From assembly GCA_035438985.1 (NCBI GenBank), contig DAORJK010000004.1, positions 124,001 to 188,000 on the forward strand: a DNA stretch of 64,000 nt, read 5' to 3'. Positions 23,879 to 33,366 of this stretch are shown here, piece by piece. The stretch comes from UBA4408 sp002389785 (GTDB lineage: Bacteria > Bacteroidota > Bacteroidia > UBA4408). Numbering within the stretch: position 1 is the stretch's first letter; each line of letters starts with the position of its first letter. Under the pieces are notes generated by a model, which saw nothing but the letters and a program-made list of their open reading frames with translations, was not told the origin of the DNA and made no database searches. The position numbers were made by a program, and so were the translations under genes.

Positions 23879-25078
23879 ATGAGAACTATTACCGGTATTA
23901 ATCCAAAAAATTCAAGAATGAAAAAATTCCTGGGAGTGCTGGGAACACTCTTCTTATCAAACAGTTCATTGATAGCGCAAAATACTGCAGCAAACGAATC
24001 AACGGGTTCGAGTGTACTTTCAAATCCATTGTTTATTTTGTTTGCGTTTATCATAGTTTTTTTACTTGTAATAATTATAGTGTTGGCCGATGTTGTAAAA
24101 GGTTCAGCAAAAATTATGATGGATAAAAAGAAACGAATTGGAAAAGCTGCAAGTATGGTAATTCTGTTGCTTCTATCCTCCACCATTGCATCAGCACAAA
24201 CAACTGAACCGATTGCTGCAACTACTTATGGAGGCCTAAGTGCTACCATGTTTTATACCTTATCCGTAGTAGTAGCTTTCGAAATTTTCATCATTATTTT
24301 TCTAATATCTTTTGTGAGGTCTTTCTTAGGAATTTCCGATATGAAATCAGAAGAAAGAGCAGTGCAAGCTGAAAGCAAAGTGCAAGCACCATCTTTAATG
24401 GAAAAGTTTAATGCCTCTGTAGCGATTGAACATGAAGCAGATATTTTGTTGGATCACAATTATGACGGTATACAGGAACTCGATAATAACCTTCCTCCTT
24501 GGTGGAAATATGGGTTTTATTTAACCATCGTTTTTGCAGGAATTTACCTTATTAATTACCATGTTTTAAAAACAGGCGATTTGCAAGGAGCTGAATACAC
24601 CAAAGAAATGGCTCAGGCAGCCGCGGATATTGCCGAATTTCAGAAAAACTCAGCATTATCAGTGGACGAAAATACAGTTACACTTTTGAGCGACAAAGAG
24701 AGCTTGAACAAAGGACAAGAAATATACATGAACAACTGCCTCGCTTGTCACGGTAAGTTCGGGGAAGGACAAGTAGGACCTAATTTTACCGACGACTATT
24801 GGATACATGGAGGTAAGATCAATGATATTTTTAAAACAATTAAATATGGATTTCCAGATAAAGGGATGAAGTCATGGAAAGAAGATTTATCACCCATGCA
24901 AATTAGTTGTGTAGCATCCTATATTAAATCTTTACGCGGCACCAATCCTCCAAATCAAAAAGAAAAACAAGGTGAACTATATATTGAAAGTACCGGTACT
25001 GATACAACTGCTAAGGCTGCTACTCCTATAGACACTCTTAAAATTGCAGTAGATACTTTGAAGAAAGCCAACAACTAA
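23879..25078 (+). CDS. ccoP: cbb3 oxidase cytochrome c subunit CcoP, single-haem form
   Basis: 399 residues; ATG 23918 (MKKFLGVLGTLFLSN) is an alternative start. The N-terminal part has several membrane segments (about 45-70, 95-115, 125-150), more than the classical subunit. The usual CcoP segment follows: NNLPPWWKYGFYLTIVFAGIYLINYHV. The soluble domain has one c-haem site, CLACH, then GKFGEGQVGPNFTDDYWIHGG, and a likely Met ligand in KGMKSW. Proteobacterial CcoP has two CxxCH sites; only one is seen here. It passes electrons to CcoNO. Confidence 0.9.
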   Translation: MRTITGINPKNSRMKKFLGVLGTLFLSNSSLIAQNTAANESTGSSVLSNPLFILFAFIIVFLLVIIIVLADVVKGSAKIMMDKKKRIGKAASMVILLLLSSTIASAQTTEPIAATTYGGLSATMFYTLSVVVAFEIFIIIFLISFVRSFLGISDMKSEERAVQAESKVQAPSLMEKFNASVAIEHEADILLDHNYDGIQELDNNLPPWWKYGFYLTIVFAGIYLINYHVLKTGDLQGAEYTKEMAQAAADIAEFQKNSALSVDENTVTLLSDKESLNKGQEIYMNNCLACHGKFGEGQVGPNFTDDYWIHGGKINDIFKTIKYGFPDKGMKSWKEDLSPMQISCVASYIKSLRGTNPPNQKEKQGELYIESTGTDTTAKAATPIDTLKIAVDTLKKANN

Positions 25079-25079
25079 T

Positions 25080-26483
25080 ATGGAAAATAAAAAAATGGAG
25101 TCCGATGAATCTTTTCGCGACTCCATTGCCACCATCGATAAACAAGGTAAACGTGTATGGATATACGCCCAAAAACCTTTCGGGAAGTTATACACGCTGC
25201 GCACCTACGCTAGCTATATTTATTTAGTAATATTTTTTTCTTTTCCATTCATTAAAATCAACGGAGATCCGTTTTTTCTTTTCAATATTATGGAAGGAAA
25301 ATTTGTGCTTTTTACCATGGTTTTTTGGCCACAGGATTTCTTCCTGTTTGGTTTGGGGATGATGATATTTGTGCTGTTTGTAGCATTGTTTACAGTTGTT
25401 TTTGGAAGAGTTTTTTGTGGATGGGCTTGTCCCCAAACAATTTTCCTAGAAATGATTTTTCGTAAAATAGAGTACTGGATTGAAGGCGATGCTTCCTATC
25501 AAAAAAAATTAAATAACGGACCCTGGACGAAAGAGAAAATAAGAAAAAAAATCACTAAGAATGTACTTTTTTTCCTCGCTTCATTTGTAATTGCAAATAC
25601 CTTCTTGTCCTACATTATTGGTATCGATAAATTATTTCACATCATGACTGAACCAATACAAAATCATCTGGGAGGCTTCATTGCAATCATTGCTTTTACC
25701 GGAATATTTTATGGTGTATATGTTCGTTTTCGCGAACAAGTTTGCTTAGTTGTTTGCCCTTATGGCAGATTGCAAGGTGTATTGCTCGATAGAGATTCAG
25801 TAGTTGTTGCTTACGATTATAAACGAGGCGAGCAACGTGGAAAATTTCATAAAAACGAAAAAAGGTCACTGGGCGATTGTATCGATTGTCATCAATGCGT
25901 AAAAGTGTGTCCAACAGGTATTGACATTCGAAATGGGACACAACTGGAATGTGTGAATTGTACAGCCTGTATTGATGTTTGCAACCACATGATGGAAAGT
26001 GTTGGCCTACCTAAAAATTTAATTCGATACGATTCAGAAAATGGAATAGCTTCTAATCAAAAATTGCGTTTCACCGGTCGTATGAAAGCATACACAGCAG
26101 TGTTAACTATTTTGATAGGAGTGGAGGTTTTTTTACTTGCCAGCAGAAGCGATGTGGACGCTACAATTATTCGAGCACGTGGAATGTTATATCAAGAACA
26201 ACCGGATAATAAAATTAGCAATTTGTACAACATTAAATTAATAAACAAAACACACCACGATTTTCCAATATCGCTTAAACTGGAAGACAATGTAGGAGAA
26301 ATTAAACTCATTGGAAAAGAATTAATAGTTAAAGAAGAGTCTCAAATAAGCAGTGAATTTTTTGTTTTTATCGACAAGGAAAAAATTACAAAAAGAAAAG
26401 CCGATTATAAGGTAGGAATCTATTCTGGCGACAAAAAAATGAAAACAATTTCAATTAGTTTTTTAAGTCCAATTTCACGTTAA
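25080..26483 (+). CDS. ccoG: cbb3 oxidase accessory ferredoxin CcoG (FixG/RdxA)
   Basis: 467 residues. Five to six membrane segments, with GWACPQTIFLEMIFRKIEYWIEG (the CcoG signature) and CLVVCPYGRLQG. It also has two 4Fe-4S motifs, CIDCHQCVKVCPTGID and CVNCTACIDVC. A C-terminal immunoglobulin-like domain follows. CcoG reduces copper for transfer to the oxidase during assembly. The gene starts one base after the ccoP stop. Confidence 0.94.
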   Translation: MENKKMESDESFRDSIATIDKQGKRVWIYAQKPFGKLYTLRTYASYIYLVIFFSFPFIKINGDPFFLFNIMEGKFVLFTMVFWPQDFFLFGLGMMIFVLFVALFTVVFGRVFCGWACPQTIFLEMIFRKIEYWIEGDASYQKKLNNGPWTKEKIRKKITKNVLFFLASFVIANTFLSYIIGIDKLFHIMTEPIQNHLGGFIAIIAFTGIFYGVYVRFREQVCLVVCPYGRLQGVLLDRDSVVVAYDYKRGEQRGKFHKNEKRSLGDCIDCHQCVKVCPTGIDIRNGTQLECVNCTACIDVCNHMMESVGLPKNLIRYDSENGIASNQKLRFTGRMKAYTAVLTILIGVEVFLLASRSDVDATIIRARGMLYQEQPDNKISNLYNIKLINKTHHDFPISLKLEDNVGEIKLIGKELIVKEESQISSEFFVFIDKEKITKRKADYKVGIYSGDKKMKTISISFLSPISR

Positions 26484-26493
26484 AATGTAAATT

Positions 26494-26931
26494 ATGAACT
26501 GGGGAAAAAAAATTGCCATTCTTTATATTGGGTTCATTTGTATGATTGGTTTTTTGGTATATAAATCAAGTGCCGAAAAAGTAGATTTAGTGAGCCCGGA
26601 TTACTATGCACAAGAACTGAAGTTTCAAGATAAAATTAATCAGATGAATAACATGAATCTGATTTCAGGACAGATAGAGTATCTAGCAAAAAACAATACT
26701 ATAACCATAAGTTATCCAAAAAGCTGGCAAGAATTTCCTGCAACTGGTAACATTAAATTTTATAGACCGTCAAATTCAAAACTTGATTTTAGCACCACCC
26801 TTAAAATAGACAGTAGTGGGGTTCAGCAAATTCAAAATGCACAATTTGAAAGAGGAATTTATACCATGCAAATTAGCTTTACTCAACAGGGCAAGAAGTA
26901 TTACAAGGAGCAACAAATTTTTATGAATTAG
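26494..26931 (+). CDS. FixH-like cbb3 assembly protein
   Basis: 145 residues. The N-terminal membrane anchor (KIAILYIGFICMIGFLVYKS) is followed by the conserved segment VDLVSPDYYAQELKFQDKINQMNNM, typical of Bacteroidota FixH proteins, and then a beta-rich periplasmic domain. FixH/CcoH helps cbb3 assembly. It lies between ccoG and the TauE/SafE-like gene, with 10 bases and 1 base of spacing. Confidence 0.83.
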   Translation: MNWGKKIAILYIGFICMIGFLVYKSSAEKVDLVSPDYYAQELKFQDKINQMNNMNLISGQIEYLAKNNTITISYPKSWQEFPATGNIKFYRPSNSKLDFSTTLKIDSSGVQQIQNAQFERGIYTMQISFTQQGKKYYKEQQIFMN

Positions 26932-26932
26932 T

Positions 26933-27646
26933 ATGGAATTTTTTATCGCAGCGTTTACTTTGGGTTTTCTTGGAAGCTTTCATTGTATAGGAATGTGCGG
27001 TCCCATTGCTTTGGCCTTGCCGTTAAGCAACTCAAATAAATTGGCACGTTTTGTAGGTGCTTTGTTGTATAATTTTGGAAGAAGTTTTACCTATGCTTTA
27101 TTCGGAGTAGTTTTTGGATTGTTAGGTAAGTCCTTTGTAATTGCTGGATTTCAACAATCAGTTTCAATCTTATTAGGGGTTTTAATTTTAGTTGTGGTGT
27201 TACTGCCCGAAAGTGCCATGAGCCGTTTTAAATTTACAAGTAAAATGATGCTAGTAATTGGCAAATTAAAATCTAAATTCATACACCTATTTTCTCAAAA
27301 GAACTACCGCTCACTATTTTTAATTGGCTTGCTCAATGGATTATTGCCTTGTGGATTGGTTTATCTTGGTGTAATTGGAGCGATAGCCTCTGGCGATGCA
27401 ATGCAAGGGGCTTTATTCATGGTAATGTTTGGTTTGGGCACCCTTCCGGCAATGTTTAGCTTAGCGTTAATTAGCAATCAAATTTCAATTTCGTTCAGAA
27501 CGAAAATTCGAAAAGCTGTTCCTTTTTTCGTTTCTGTTATGGCTGTTTTACTTATTTTAAGAGGATTAAATTTAGGAGTACCCTATGTAAGTCCCAAACT
27601 AAGTAAAACTGATAGTACCAAACATGAATGCTGTCATAAAAAATAA
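26933..27646 (+). CDS. TauE/SafE-like membrane protein of the cbb3 assembly locus
   Basis: 237 residues with about six membrane segments. The start FLGSFHCIGMCGPIALALPL, with its HCxGMCGP motif, and the second-half repeat GLLNGLLPCGLVYLGV belong to the DsbD_2/SafE-like family commonly placed after fixH. The His/Cys-containing segments and the HECCHKK tail suggest metal, probably copper, handling during oxidase maturation. The sulfite-exporter label of the wider family is unlikely to describe its role here. Confidence 0.82.
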   Translation: MEFFIAAFTLGFLGSFHCIGMCGPIALALPLSNSNKLARFVGALLYNFGRSFTYALFGVVFGLLGKSFVIAGFQQSVSILLGVLILVVVLLPESAMSRFKFTSKMMLVIGKLKSKFIHLFSQKNYRSLFLIGLLNGLLPCGLVYLGVIGAIASGDAMQGALFMVMFGLGTLPAMFSLALISNQISISFRTKIRKAVPFFVSVMAVLLILRGLNLGVPYVSPKLSKTDSTKHECCHKK

Positions 27647-27653
27647 ACTGATT

Positions 27654-28292
27654 TTAGATCTTCTTGGCTAACAAAACTAAATGCGATTCTGTAATTCCTG
27701 TTGATTTTAAATAGGGAATTCGCATGCTTTGAAAAATTTCAATATTCACTTCAAGCAGTGCTTTTTCAAGCCATGCCTCTTCATAATAATATACCATCAT
27801 CCTATGTTTACCATCTGAGCTCGTTTCTATTTTAGAGTCAGCATAACTCCCTTCAATTGCACTTATGTATAAAATACCTCCTTGGGTCAATAAATTTGAA
27901 CAGTCAAAAAATAGTTGCTTACATTCTTCTTGAGTTAAGTAAGGAATACAAAATCCACTTATCACTCCATCATATTTTAAGGTAAGTTTGCTTAAATCTC
28001 TACAATCCATAAGTAAAAACTCAACCTGAGGGATTGTTTTTTTTGCTAACTCAATCATAGCAGGTGCTCCGTCGATAGCACAAATTTGAAAATCCGGTCG
28101 ATGTTGCACCAAGTAACTAGTAATAGTCCCGGGACCACAACCTATTTCAAGCAAGTTAACCTTATCGGCAGCCAAAGCCTTGCAAAAACTTAGATAACTT
28201 GAATCATACAATTTTAGTTGGCTAAATTTATCGTGATAAGCGGCTGCTACTTTGTTCCAGGTTTCTAATGAATTGTTCGATTTTTCGCTCAT
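27654..28292 (-). CDS. Class I SAM-dependent methyltransferase
   Basis: 212 residues. The SAM-binding motif I is LLEIGCGPGTI, followed by CAIDGAPAMIELAKK (motif II acidic turn), MDCRD, and YDGVISGFCIPYLT for motif IV. This is the general Methyltransf_11/25 form that acts on small molecules. The substrate cannot be read. It stands alone, convergent with the cbb3 locus. Confidence 0.8.
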   Translation of the reverse strand: MSEKSNNSLETWNKVAAAYHDKFSQLKLYDSSYLSFCKALAADKVNLLEIGCGPGTITSYLVQHRPDFQICAIDGAPAMIELAKKTIPQVEFLLMDCRDLSKLTLKYDGVISGFCIPYLTQEECKQLFFDCSNLLTQGGILYISAIEGSYADSKIETSSDGKHRMMVYYYEEAWLEKALLEVNIEIFQSMRIPYLKSTGITESHLVLLAKKI

Positions 28293-28385
28293 AAATTAGT
28301 TGATTTTTACCCCTATTTTTTCTTTAGCAAGTTGGGAAAAAAAATTTCACATTTGTAAAGTAAATTTTAACTATTCTTCATAAAA

Positions 28386-29348
28386 ATGAAAAAAATTAAA
28401 CTCTTCCTTGTTTCAATTGTGATTGCTACCGGTTTTGCAAAAGCCCAAGTTCCAACTTATGTGCCTACCAGCGGATTGCAGGCTTGGTGGGGTTTTGGTT
28501 CCAATTCAAACGATCTCAGCGGAAATGGCAATAACCTTACTAATTCCGGAGCAACATTTGTAGCTGACAGAAATGGTAATGCCTCTTCTGCTGCTAGTTT
28601 TGATGGGATAAGCAGTGCGATGCAAATTACATCGCCAAGTTTTACCTTTTCTCCAACTGGTGCATTTACCTATTCATTTTGGATGAAAAAGGAAACTCAG
28701 GTTACAGCAGCTGGTATTGTAATGATGAGTGGTGTAAATACCTCGGGTGTCTTTATAACCTTAATTCAAGGTGCTAGTAATTTTACCTTTGGAACCAACA
28801 AACAACAATCATCTTGGTTTTTTCTTTCTTGCGCACACACACTAAATGTGTGGGATCATTACGTTACAACCTTTAACGCAGGGGTTATGAAAATTTACAA
28901 AAATGGAGTTTTTCAAAATACTCTAACCTATACGCATACAGGAGCTACCACCGCTGCTATTCCATTTTATATTGGAAGAGGTTTAACCGCAACCGGCGCC
29001 AACTACAAAGGAGCTTTAGACGATATTGGTATTTGGGATCGTGAACTTTCAACCACTGAAATTAATGCTTTATTTACGAGCATTACAGATGTTAAGGAAA
29101 CTAGCACCAACGAACAAATTACAGTTTATCCTAACCCGGCTCAAAATGTTGTGAATTTTAAAACTACTCCTGCCGAGATTGGCAATAATTATGTGGTTTA
29201 TAATATGAATGGATCTGTTGTTTTTAAGGGCAAAATTAACTCGCTTGTTACACAAGTTAATACCCAGTTATTTCCTGCAGGTAATTATTACATCGAATGT
29301 GGCGAAAGTAAAAAGGTGATTTATAAATTTTTAAAGCAATACAATTAA
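28386..29348 (+). CDS. Secreted LamG-domain protein with T9SS sorting domain
   Basis: 320 residues. It has a signal peptide (MKKIKLFLVSIVIATGFAKA), then a LamG/concanavalin-like domain at about 25-225 (LQAWWGFGSNSNDLSGNGNNLTNSG at its start, DDIGIWDRELSTTEINALF at its end). The C-terminus, from TVYPNPAQNVVNF to the final KKVIYKFLKQ, is a type A sorting domain for the type IX secretion system. The protein is therefore exported across the outer membrane and attached or released; ligand unknown. A terminator follows. Confidence 0.88.
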   Translation: MKKIKLFLVSIVIATGFAKAQVPTYVPTSGLQAWWGFGSNSNDLSGNGNNLTNSGATFVADRNGNASSAASFDGISSAMQITSPSFTFSPTGAFTYSFWMKKETQVTAAGIVMMSGVNTSGVFITLIQGASNFTFGTNKQQSSWFFLSCAHTLNVWDHYVTTFNAGVMKIYKNGVFQNTLTYTHTGATTAAIPFYIGRGLTATGANYKGALDDIGIWDRELSTTEINALFTSITDVKETSTNEQITVYPNPAQNVVNFKTTPAEIGNNYVVYNMNGSVVFKGKINSLVTQVNTQLFPAGNYYIECGESKKVIYKFLKQYN

Positions 29349-29369
29349 TCTCGCAACATCTTCATTTAT

Positions 29370-29401
29370 AAGCCCTGAACCTCAAAGTTCGGGGCTTTTT
29401 T
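29370..29401 (+). terminator. Intrinsic terminator after the LamG gene
   Basis: AAGCCCTGAAC and GTTCGGGGCTT pair with one G-T pair and a 6-base loop, followed by a T-run. Confidence 0.85.
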
Positions 29402-29426
29402 GCAGCCATATATTTTATTATCTTTG
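29400..29426 (+). promoter_or_regulatory. Candidate promoter of tig-clpP-clpX
   Basis: TTG at 29400-29402 and TATCTTTG (exact TAnnTTTG) at 29419-29426, with a 16-base spacer that is shorter than usual. The leader before the trigger factor gene would be about 85 bases. Confidence 0.45.
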
Positions 29427-29517
29427 CGCGCTCAAAATAGGAGAGGTATTCGCTACTCATTTTTAACAACAATTGAAGCGATTATACTCTGATTAAATTT
29501 AATTACATCTTTATAAA

Positions 29518-30858
29518 ATGAACTTTACAAAAGAAAAAATTGACGAATTAAACACAGTAGTAAAAGTTAAGCTTGGCCCGGAAGATTATCAGGAACGTGT
29601 TGACAAAGTATTAAAAGACTATCAACGTAAAGCAAGTGTACCCGGATTTCGCCCCGGCAAAGTTCCATCCGGTATGATCAAAAAAATGTACCGCAAATCA
29701 ATATTGGTAGACGAAATAAATAAAATATTGAATGATTCGCTAAATGGATATATCAGTGAGAATAAATTAGAAGTTTTAGGAAACCCACTCCCTAAAAGAG
29801 ACGATTCTCAAGATATTGATTGGGACAATCAAAGCGATTTCGAATTTAGCTACGATATAGGATTAGCTCCTCAATTTGAAGTGGAACTGACGGCTAAAGA
29901 TAAATTTAACCTACTCAAGGTTAAAATTGACGAAGCCACCATTACTCAATACTCAACAGATATGGCCAAACGTTACGGAAAGGTTGTAAATGCTGAGATT
30001 TCTCAAGACAATGATTTACTTTTTGGTGATTTCGCAGAACTGGATAATTCTGGAAATCCTATTGAAAATGGAATCACAAAGTCTAGCACCCTTGCTGTGG
30101 ATACAATCAAAAATGAGAATTTGAAAAGTCAATTTATTGGACTTTCTAAAGGGAACAAAGTTATTATTAACCCCTCTGAATTATCCGAAAATACTACTGA
30201 TTTGTCAGCTATGCTCGGAATTACAAAGGATCAGGCAGCTACCTTACAAAATAAGTTTAGTTTCACGCTTACCAACATCAGCCGAATTTCTCCAGCTGAA
30301 TTGAACGAAGAATTTTTTGGCAAAGTTTACGGTCCTGAAGTAAAAACTGAAGAGCAATTCAGATCAAAAATTAGTGAAGAATTATCTCAAATGTATGCAG
30401 CTGATAGTGATCGAAAATTAAAAAATGACATAGTATTGCATTTAATTGAAAAATTGAAACTTGAATTGCCGGACGAATTTTTAAAACGCTGGTTAATGGC
30501 TGTCAACGATAAACCGATTTCATATGAACAAGTGAATACCGAATATAATTCCTATTCAAATGGTTTGCGTTGGCAACTCATCGAAAATAAAATTCTGAAA
30601 GACAATGATATCAGAGTTAGCAATGACGAAATAAAAGATTATGTTCGTGGATTAGTTACGGAGCAATTTACGCGTTACAATCAAATGGAAATGAACGCGG
30701 AAGACTTGGAAAATACAGTTAATAGGGTCCTTTCTAATCAAGAAGAAGCTAAAAAATTGTACGAACGCTTGTACGATATCAAATTGATGGATTTATTTAA
30801 AAGTAAATTTACACTGACTACCAAGGAAGTTTCTGTAGAAGAATTATATAAAGCTTAG
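29518..30858 (+). CDS. tig: Trigger factor
   Basis: 446 residues. The ribosome-binding N-terminal domain has the signature PGFRPGKVPSGMIKKMYRKSI (GFRxGKxP). The middle PPIase domain is strongly diverged and the C-terminal region is helical (EEFFGKVYGPEVKTEEQFRSKISEEL), as usual in Bacteroidota. It binds nascent chains at the ribosome exit. Its place before clpP-clpX is widely conserved, which strengthens the call. Confidence 0.93.
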   Translation: MNFTKEKIDELNTVVKVKLGPEDYQERVDKVLKDYQRKASVPGFRPGKVPSGMIKKMYRKSILVDEINKILNDSLNGYISENKLEVLGNPLPKRDDSQDIDWDNQSDFEFSYDIGLAPQFEVELTAKDKFNLLKVKIDEATITQYSTDMAKRYGKVVNAEISQDNDLLFGDFAELDNSGNPIENGITKSSTLAVDTIKNENLKSQFIGLSKGNKVIINPSELSENTTDLSAMLGITKDQAATLQNKFSFTLTNISRISPAELNEEFFGKVYGPEVKTEEQFRSKISEELSQMYAADSDRKLKNDIVLHLIEKLKLELPDEFLKRWLMAVNDKPISYEQVNTEYNSYSNGLRWQLIENKILKDNDIRVSNDEIKDYVRGLVTEQFTRYNQMEMNAEDLENTVNRVLSNQEEAKKLYERLYDIKLMDLFKSKFTLTTKEVSVEELYKA

Positions 30859-30882
30859 TTTTAACATTTAAATCTAAAACAT

Positions 30883-31557
30883 ATGTTCGATAAAAAAGAA
30901 TTTGAAAAATATGCTATCAAGCATCAAGGAATAAGCAGTGCATCTTTGCATAGCTACACCTCCATATATAACGATTATATTTCTCCAACCATTATTGAAG
31001 AGCGCCAACTTAACGTTGCATCCATGGACGTTTTTTCAAGGTTAATGATGGATCGAATTATTTTTCTGGGAACAGGAATCAATGACTATGTTTCAAATAT
31101 AATTCAAGCACAGTTACTCTTTTTATCATCAGTGGATGCTAAAAAAGATATACAAATTTATTTAAATTCACCTGGAGGCTCAGTATATGCAGGCCTTGGA
31201 ATTTATGATACAATGCAGTTTATTGAACCTGATGTGGCAACAATTTGTACCGGAATGGCTGCCTCAATGGGAGCAGTGTTGATGTGTGCAGGAGCAAAAG
31301 GTAAACGCTCAGCATTAAAACATGCGCGCATAATGATTCATCAACCCATGGGAGGTGCTCAAGGTCAAGCATCGGATATTGAAATTACTGCTCGCGAAAT
31401 TCAAAAATTGAAAAAAGAATTGTATGATATCATTGCCGAACACAGTGGCAAGGACTATGAAACCGTTTGGAAGGACAGCGACCGCGATTATTGGATGACG
31501 GCCGATGAAGCACGTGAGTATGGAATGGTGGATGAAGTATTGGTTCGAAAAAAATAA
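30883..31557 (+). CDS. clpP: ATP-dependent Clp protease proteolytic subunit
   Basis: 224 residues. The catalytic triad is S128 in GMAASMGA, H153 in ARIMIHQP and D202 in SDRDYWM. The other conserved motifs, NSPGGSVYAGLGIYDTM and MTADEAREYGMVDEV, are intact. The N-terminal extension of about 30 residues before the core is common in Bacteroidota. It forms the protease chamber for the ClpX unfoldase encoded 11 bases downstream. Confidence 0.96.
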   Translation: MFDKKEFEKYAIKHQGISSASLHSYTSIYNDYISPTIIEERQLNVASMDVFSRLMMDRIIFLGTGINDYVSNIIQAQLLFLSSVDAKKDIQIYLNSPGGSVYAGLGIYDTMQFIEPDVATICTGMAASMGAVLMCAGAKGKRSALKHARIMIHQPMGGAQGQASDIEITAREIQKLKKELYDIIAEHSGKDYETVWKDSDRDYWMTADEAREYGMVDEVLVRKK

Positions 31558-31568
31558 ACACAGCTTCT

Positions 31569-32810
31569 ATGGCGAGCGATAAAACCTTAATTAAATGTTC
31601 TTTTTGTGGTCGTGATAAACGCGATACCTCCATGCTTATAGCCGGTATTACCGGACATATTTGCGACAAGTGTATTGATCAAGCTTATGCTATAGTTCGT
31701 GAAGAATCAACCAGTTCAGAATCTAAAAATCTGAATCATAAAATCACCTTATTAAAACCGGTTGAAATAAAAAATCATCTTGATGAGTATATTATTGGTC
31801 AGGATGCTTCAAAAAAGGTGCTTAGCGTAGCTGTGTATAATCACTACAAACGCATCATGCAAAAACCTTCAAAAGGTGCTGAAGATGTAGAAATTGAGAA
31901 ATCGAACATTATAATGGTTGGTGAAACCGGCACCGGTAAAACTTTACTGGCGCGGACCATAGCCAAAATATTAAATGTACCTTTTTGTATTGCCGATGCA
32001 ACTGTTCTCACAGAAGCCGGTTATGTAGGAGAAGATGTTGAGAGCATTTTGGTGCGTTTACTACAAACAGCCGATTATGATGTAGCAGCTGCCGAACGAG
32101 GAATTATTTTTATTGATGAAGTAGATAAAATTGCACGCAAAAGCGATAATCCTTCAATTACCAGAGACGTTTCAGGGGAAGGGGTTCAACAAGCTTTGTT
32201 AAAATTACTGGAAGGCGCGGTTGTTAATGTTCCTCCTCAAGGTGGAAGAAAGCATCCTGAGCAGAAAATGGTGGCAATTAATACCAAAAATATATTGTTT
32301 ATATGCGGAGGTGCCTTCGATGGAATTGAGAAAAAAATTGCACGAAGAATGAGTGCAAATACATTAGGTTATAAATCTCAACTCGTAAACGACGAAATTG
32401 ATAAAGCTAATTTATTGCAATACATCACGCCACTTGATCTGAAAAATTTTGGTTTAATTCCAGAATTGATTGGCAGACTTCCGGTGCTCACTCATTTAAA
32501 TCCACTCGATAAAAGTGCTTTAAGACGAATTCTAACCGAGCCAAAAAATTCATTGATTAAACAATATATTAAGCTTTTCGAAATGGATAAAGTAACTTTA
32601 AGTTTTGATAAAGCGGTGTTGGATTTAATCGTAGATAAAGCACTTGAATTTAAGCTGGGTGCAAGAGGATTAAGATCGATTTGCGAAGCGATTATGACAG
32701 ATGCAATGTTTGAAATTCCTTCTATGCAAGAAAAAGAATTGAAAATAACGCAACGTTATGCCACTGAGAAATTGCAAAAATCAACAATTAATAAATTAAA
32801 AGTTGCCTAA
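31569..32810 (+). CDS. clpX: ATP-dependent Clp protease ATP-binding subunit ClpX
   Basis: 413 residues. It has an N-terminal zinc finger (C10, C13, C32, C35), Walker A GETGTGKT, the sensor region EAGYVGEDVESI, Walker B IIFIDEVDKIARK, and the C-terminal D2 small domain ending in LGARGLRSICEAIMTD. It unfolds substrates and feeds them to ClpP. It ends one base from the convergent GmhB gene, leaving no room for a separate terminator. Confidence 0.96.
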   Translation: MASDKTLIKCSFCGRDKRDTSMLIAGITGHICDKCIDQAYAIVREESTSSESKNLNHKITLLKPVEIKNHLDEYIIGQDASKKVLSVAVYNHYKRIMQKPSKGAEDVEIEKSNIIMVGETGTGKTLLARTIAKILNVPFCIADATVLTEAGYVGEDVESILVRLLQTADYDVAAAERGIIFIDEVDKIARKSDNPSITRDVSGEGVQQALLKLLEGAVVNVPPQGGRKHPEQKMVAINTKNILFICGGAFDGIEKKIARRMSANTLGYKSQLVNDEIDKANLLQYITPLDLKNFGLIPELIGRLPVLTHLNPLDKSALRRILTEPKNSLIKQYIKLFEMDKVTLSFDKAVLDLIVDKALEFKLGARGLRSICEAIMTDAMFEIPSMQEKELKITQRYATEKLQKSTINKLKVA

Positions 32811-32811
32811 C

Positions 32812-33366
32812 TTATTCTAGAGATTTGGTAAAATCTTCTAAACTAGTAAACACCCAATCAATTAAATTTGCTTGGGTGTTTTTAATTTTAGTTGAATTGA
32901 TATAAACAGTTTTCATACCGGCATTTTTTCCAAATTCCATATCCGAAATGGAATCACCAACCATGACCGACTTACTGAAATCGATTTCGGGAAAGTCTAC
33001 TTTTGCTTGTAAGGCCATTCCAATATTAGGTTTCCGATAAACTGAATTTTCTGCATGTAACGCCGGACAATAATAAACCTTGTCAATAGCACCTCCTGAA
33101 TTCCTAAATTCTGTTTGCATTTTCGTATGAATAACAGATAAATCCATTTCTGTGAATAAACCTTTTCCAATTCCTTGCTGATTGGTAACAATTAAAATGC
33201 GATTAAATTTTTTACGCAAAATTGGCATCGACACTAATACCCCAGGAATAAAATGAAAGTCATTCCAACGCTTTATATAGTCGTTCTCTACTTTCGTATT
33301 AATTACTCCATCTCTGTCCAAGAACAAAGTCCAGGAAGCATCAAAATTGGTAAGTTTTAAATTCAT
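32812..33366 (-). CDS. gmhB: HAD-IIIA phosphatase, GmhB-like (heptose 1,7-bisphosphate)
   Basis: 184 residues. The HAD motif I is FLDRDGVIN, motif II is VTNQQGI, and motif III/IV is MVGDSISDMEFGKNAGM. This is the GmhB/HisB-N type, which removes the 7-phosphate of heptose 1,7-bisphosphate. It lies directly after hddC, overlapping it by 26 bases, which makes the heptose assignment convincing. It is the last gene of the minus-strand glycan operon. The loop cysteine cluster that binds zinc in E. coli GmhB is not clearly seen. Confidence 0.83.
   Translation of the reverse strand: MNLKLTNFDASWTLFLDRDGVINTKVENDYIKRWNDFHFIPGVLVSMPILRKKFNRILIVTNQQGIGKGLFTEMDLSVIHTKMQTEFRNSGGAIDKVYYCPALHAENSVYRKPNIGMALQAKVDFPEIDFSKSVMVGDSISDMEFGKNAGMKTVYINSTKIKNTQANLIDWVFTSLEDFTKSLE

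Noticed and set aside
26933..27646. Sulfite exporter as function of the TauE/SafE-like protein
   Set aside because: Its HCxGMCGP motif and its place after fixH point to metal handling for the oxidase.
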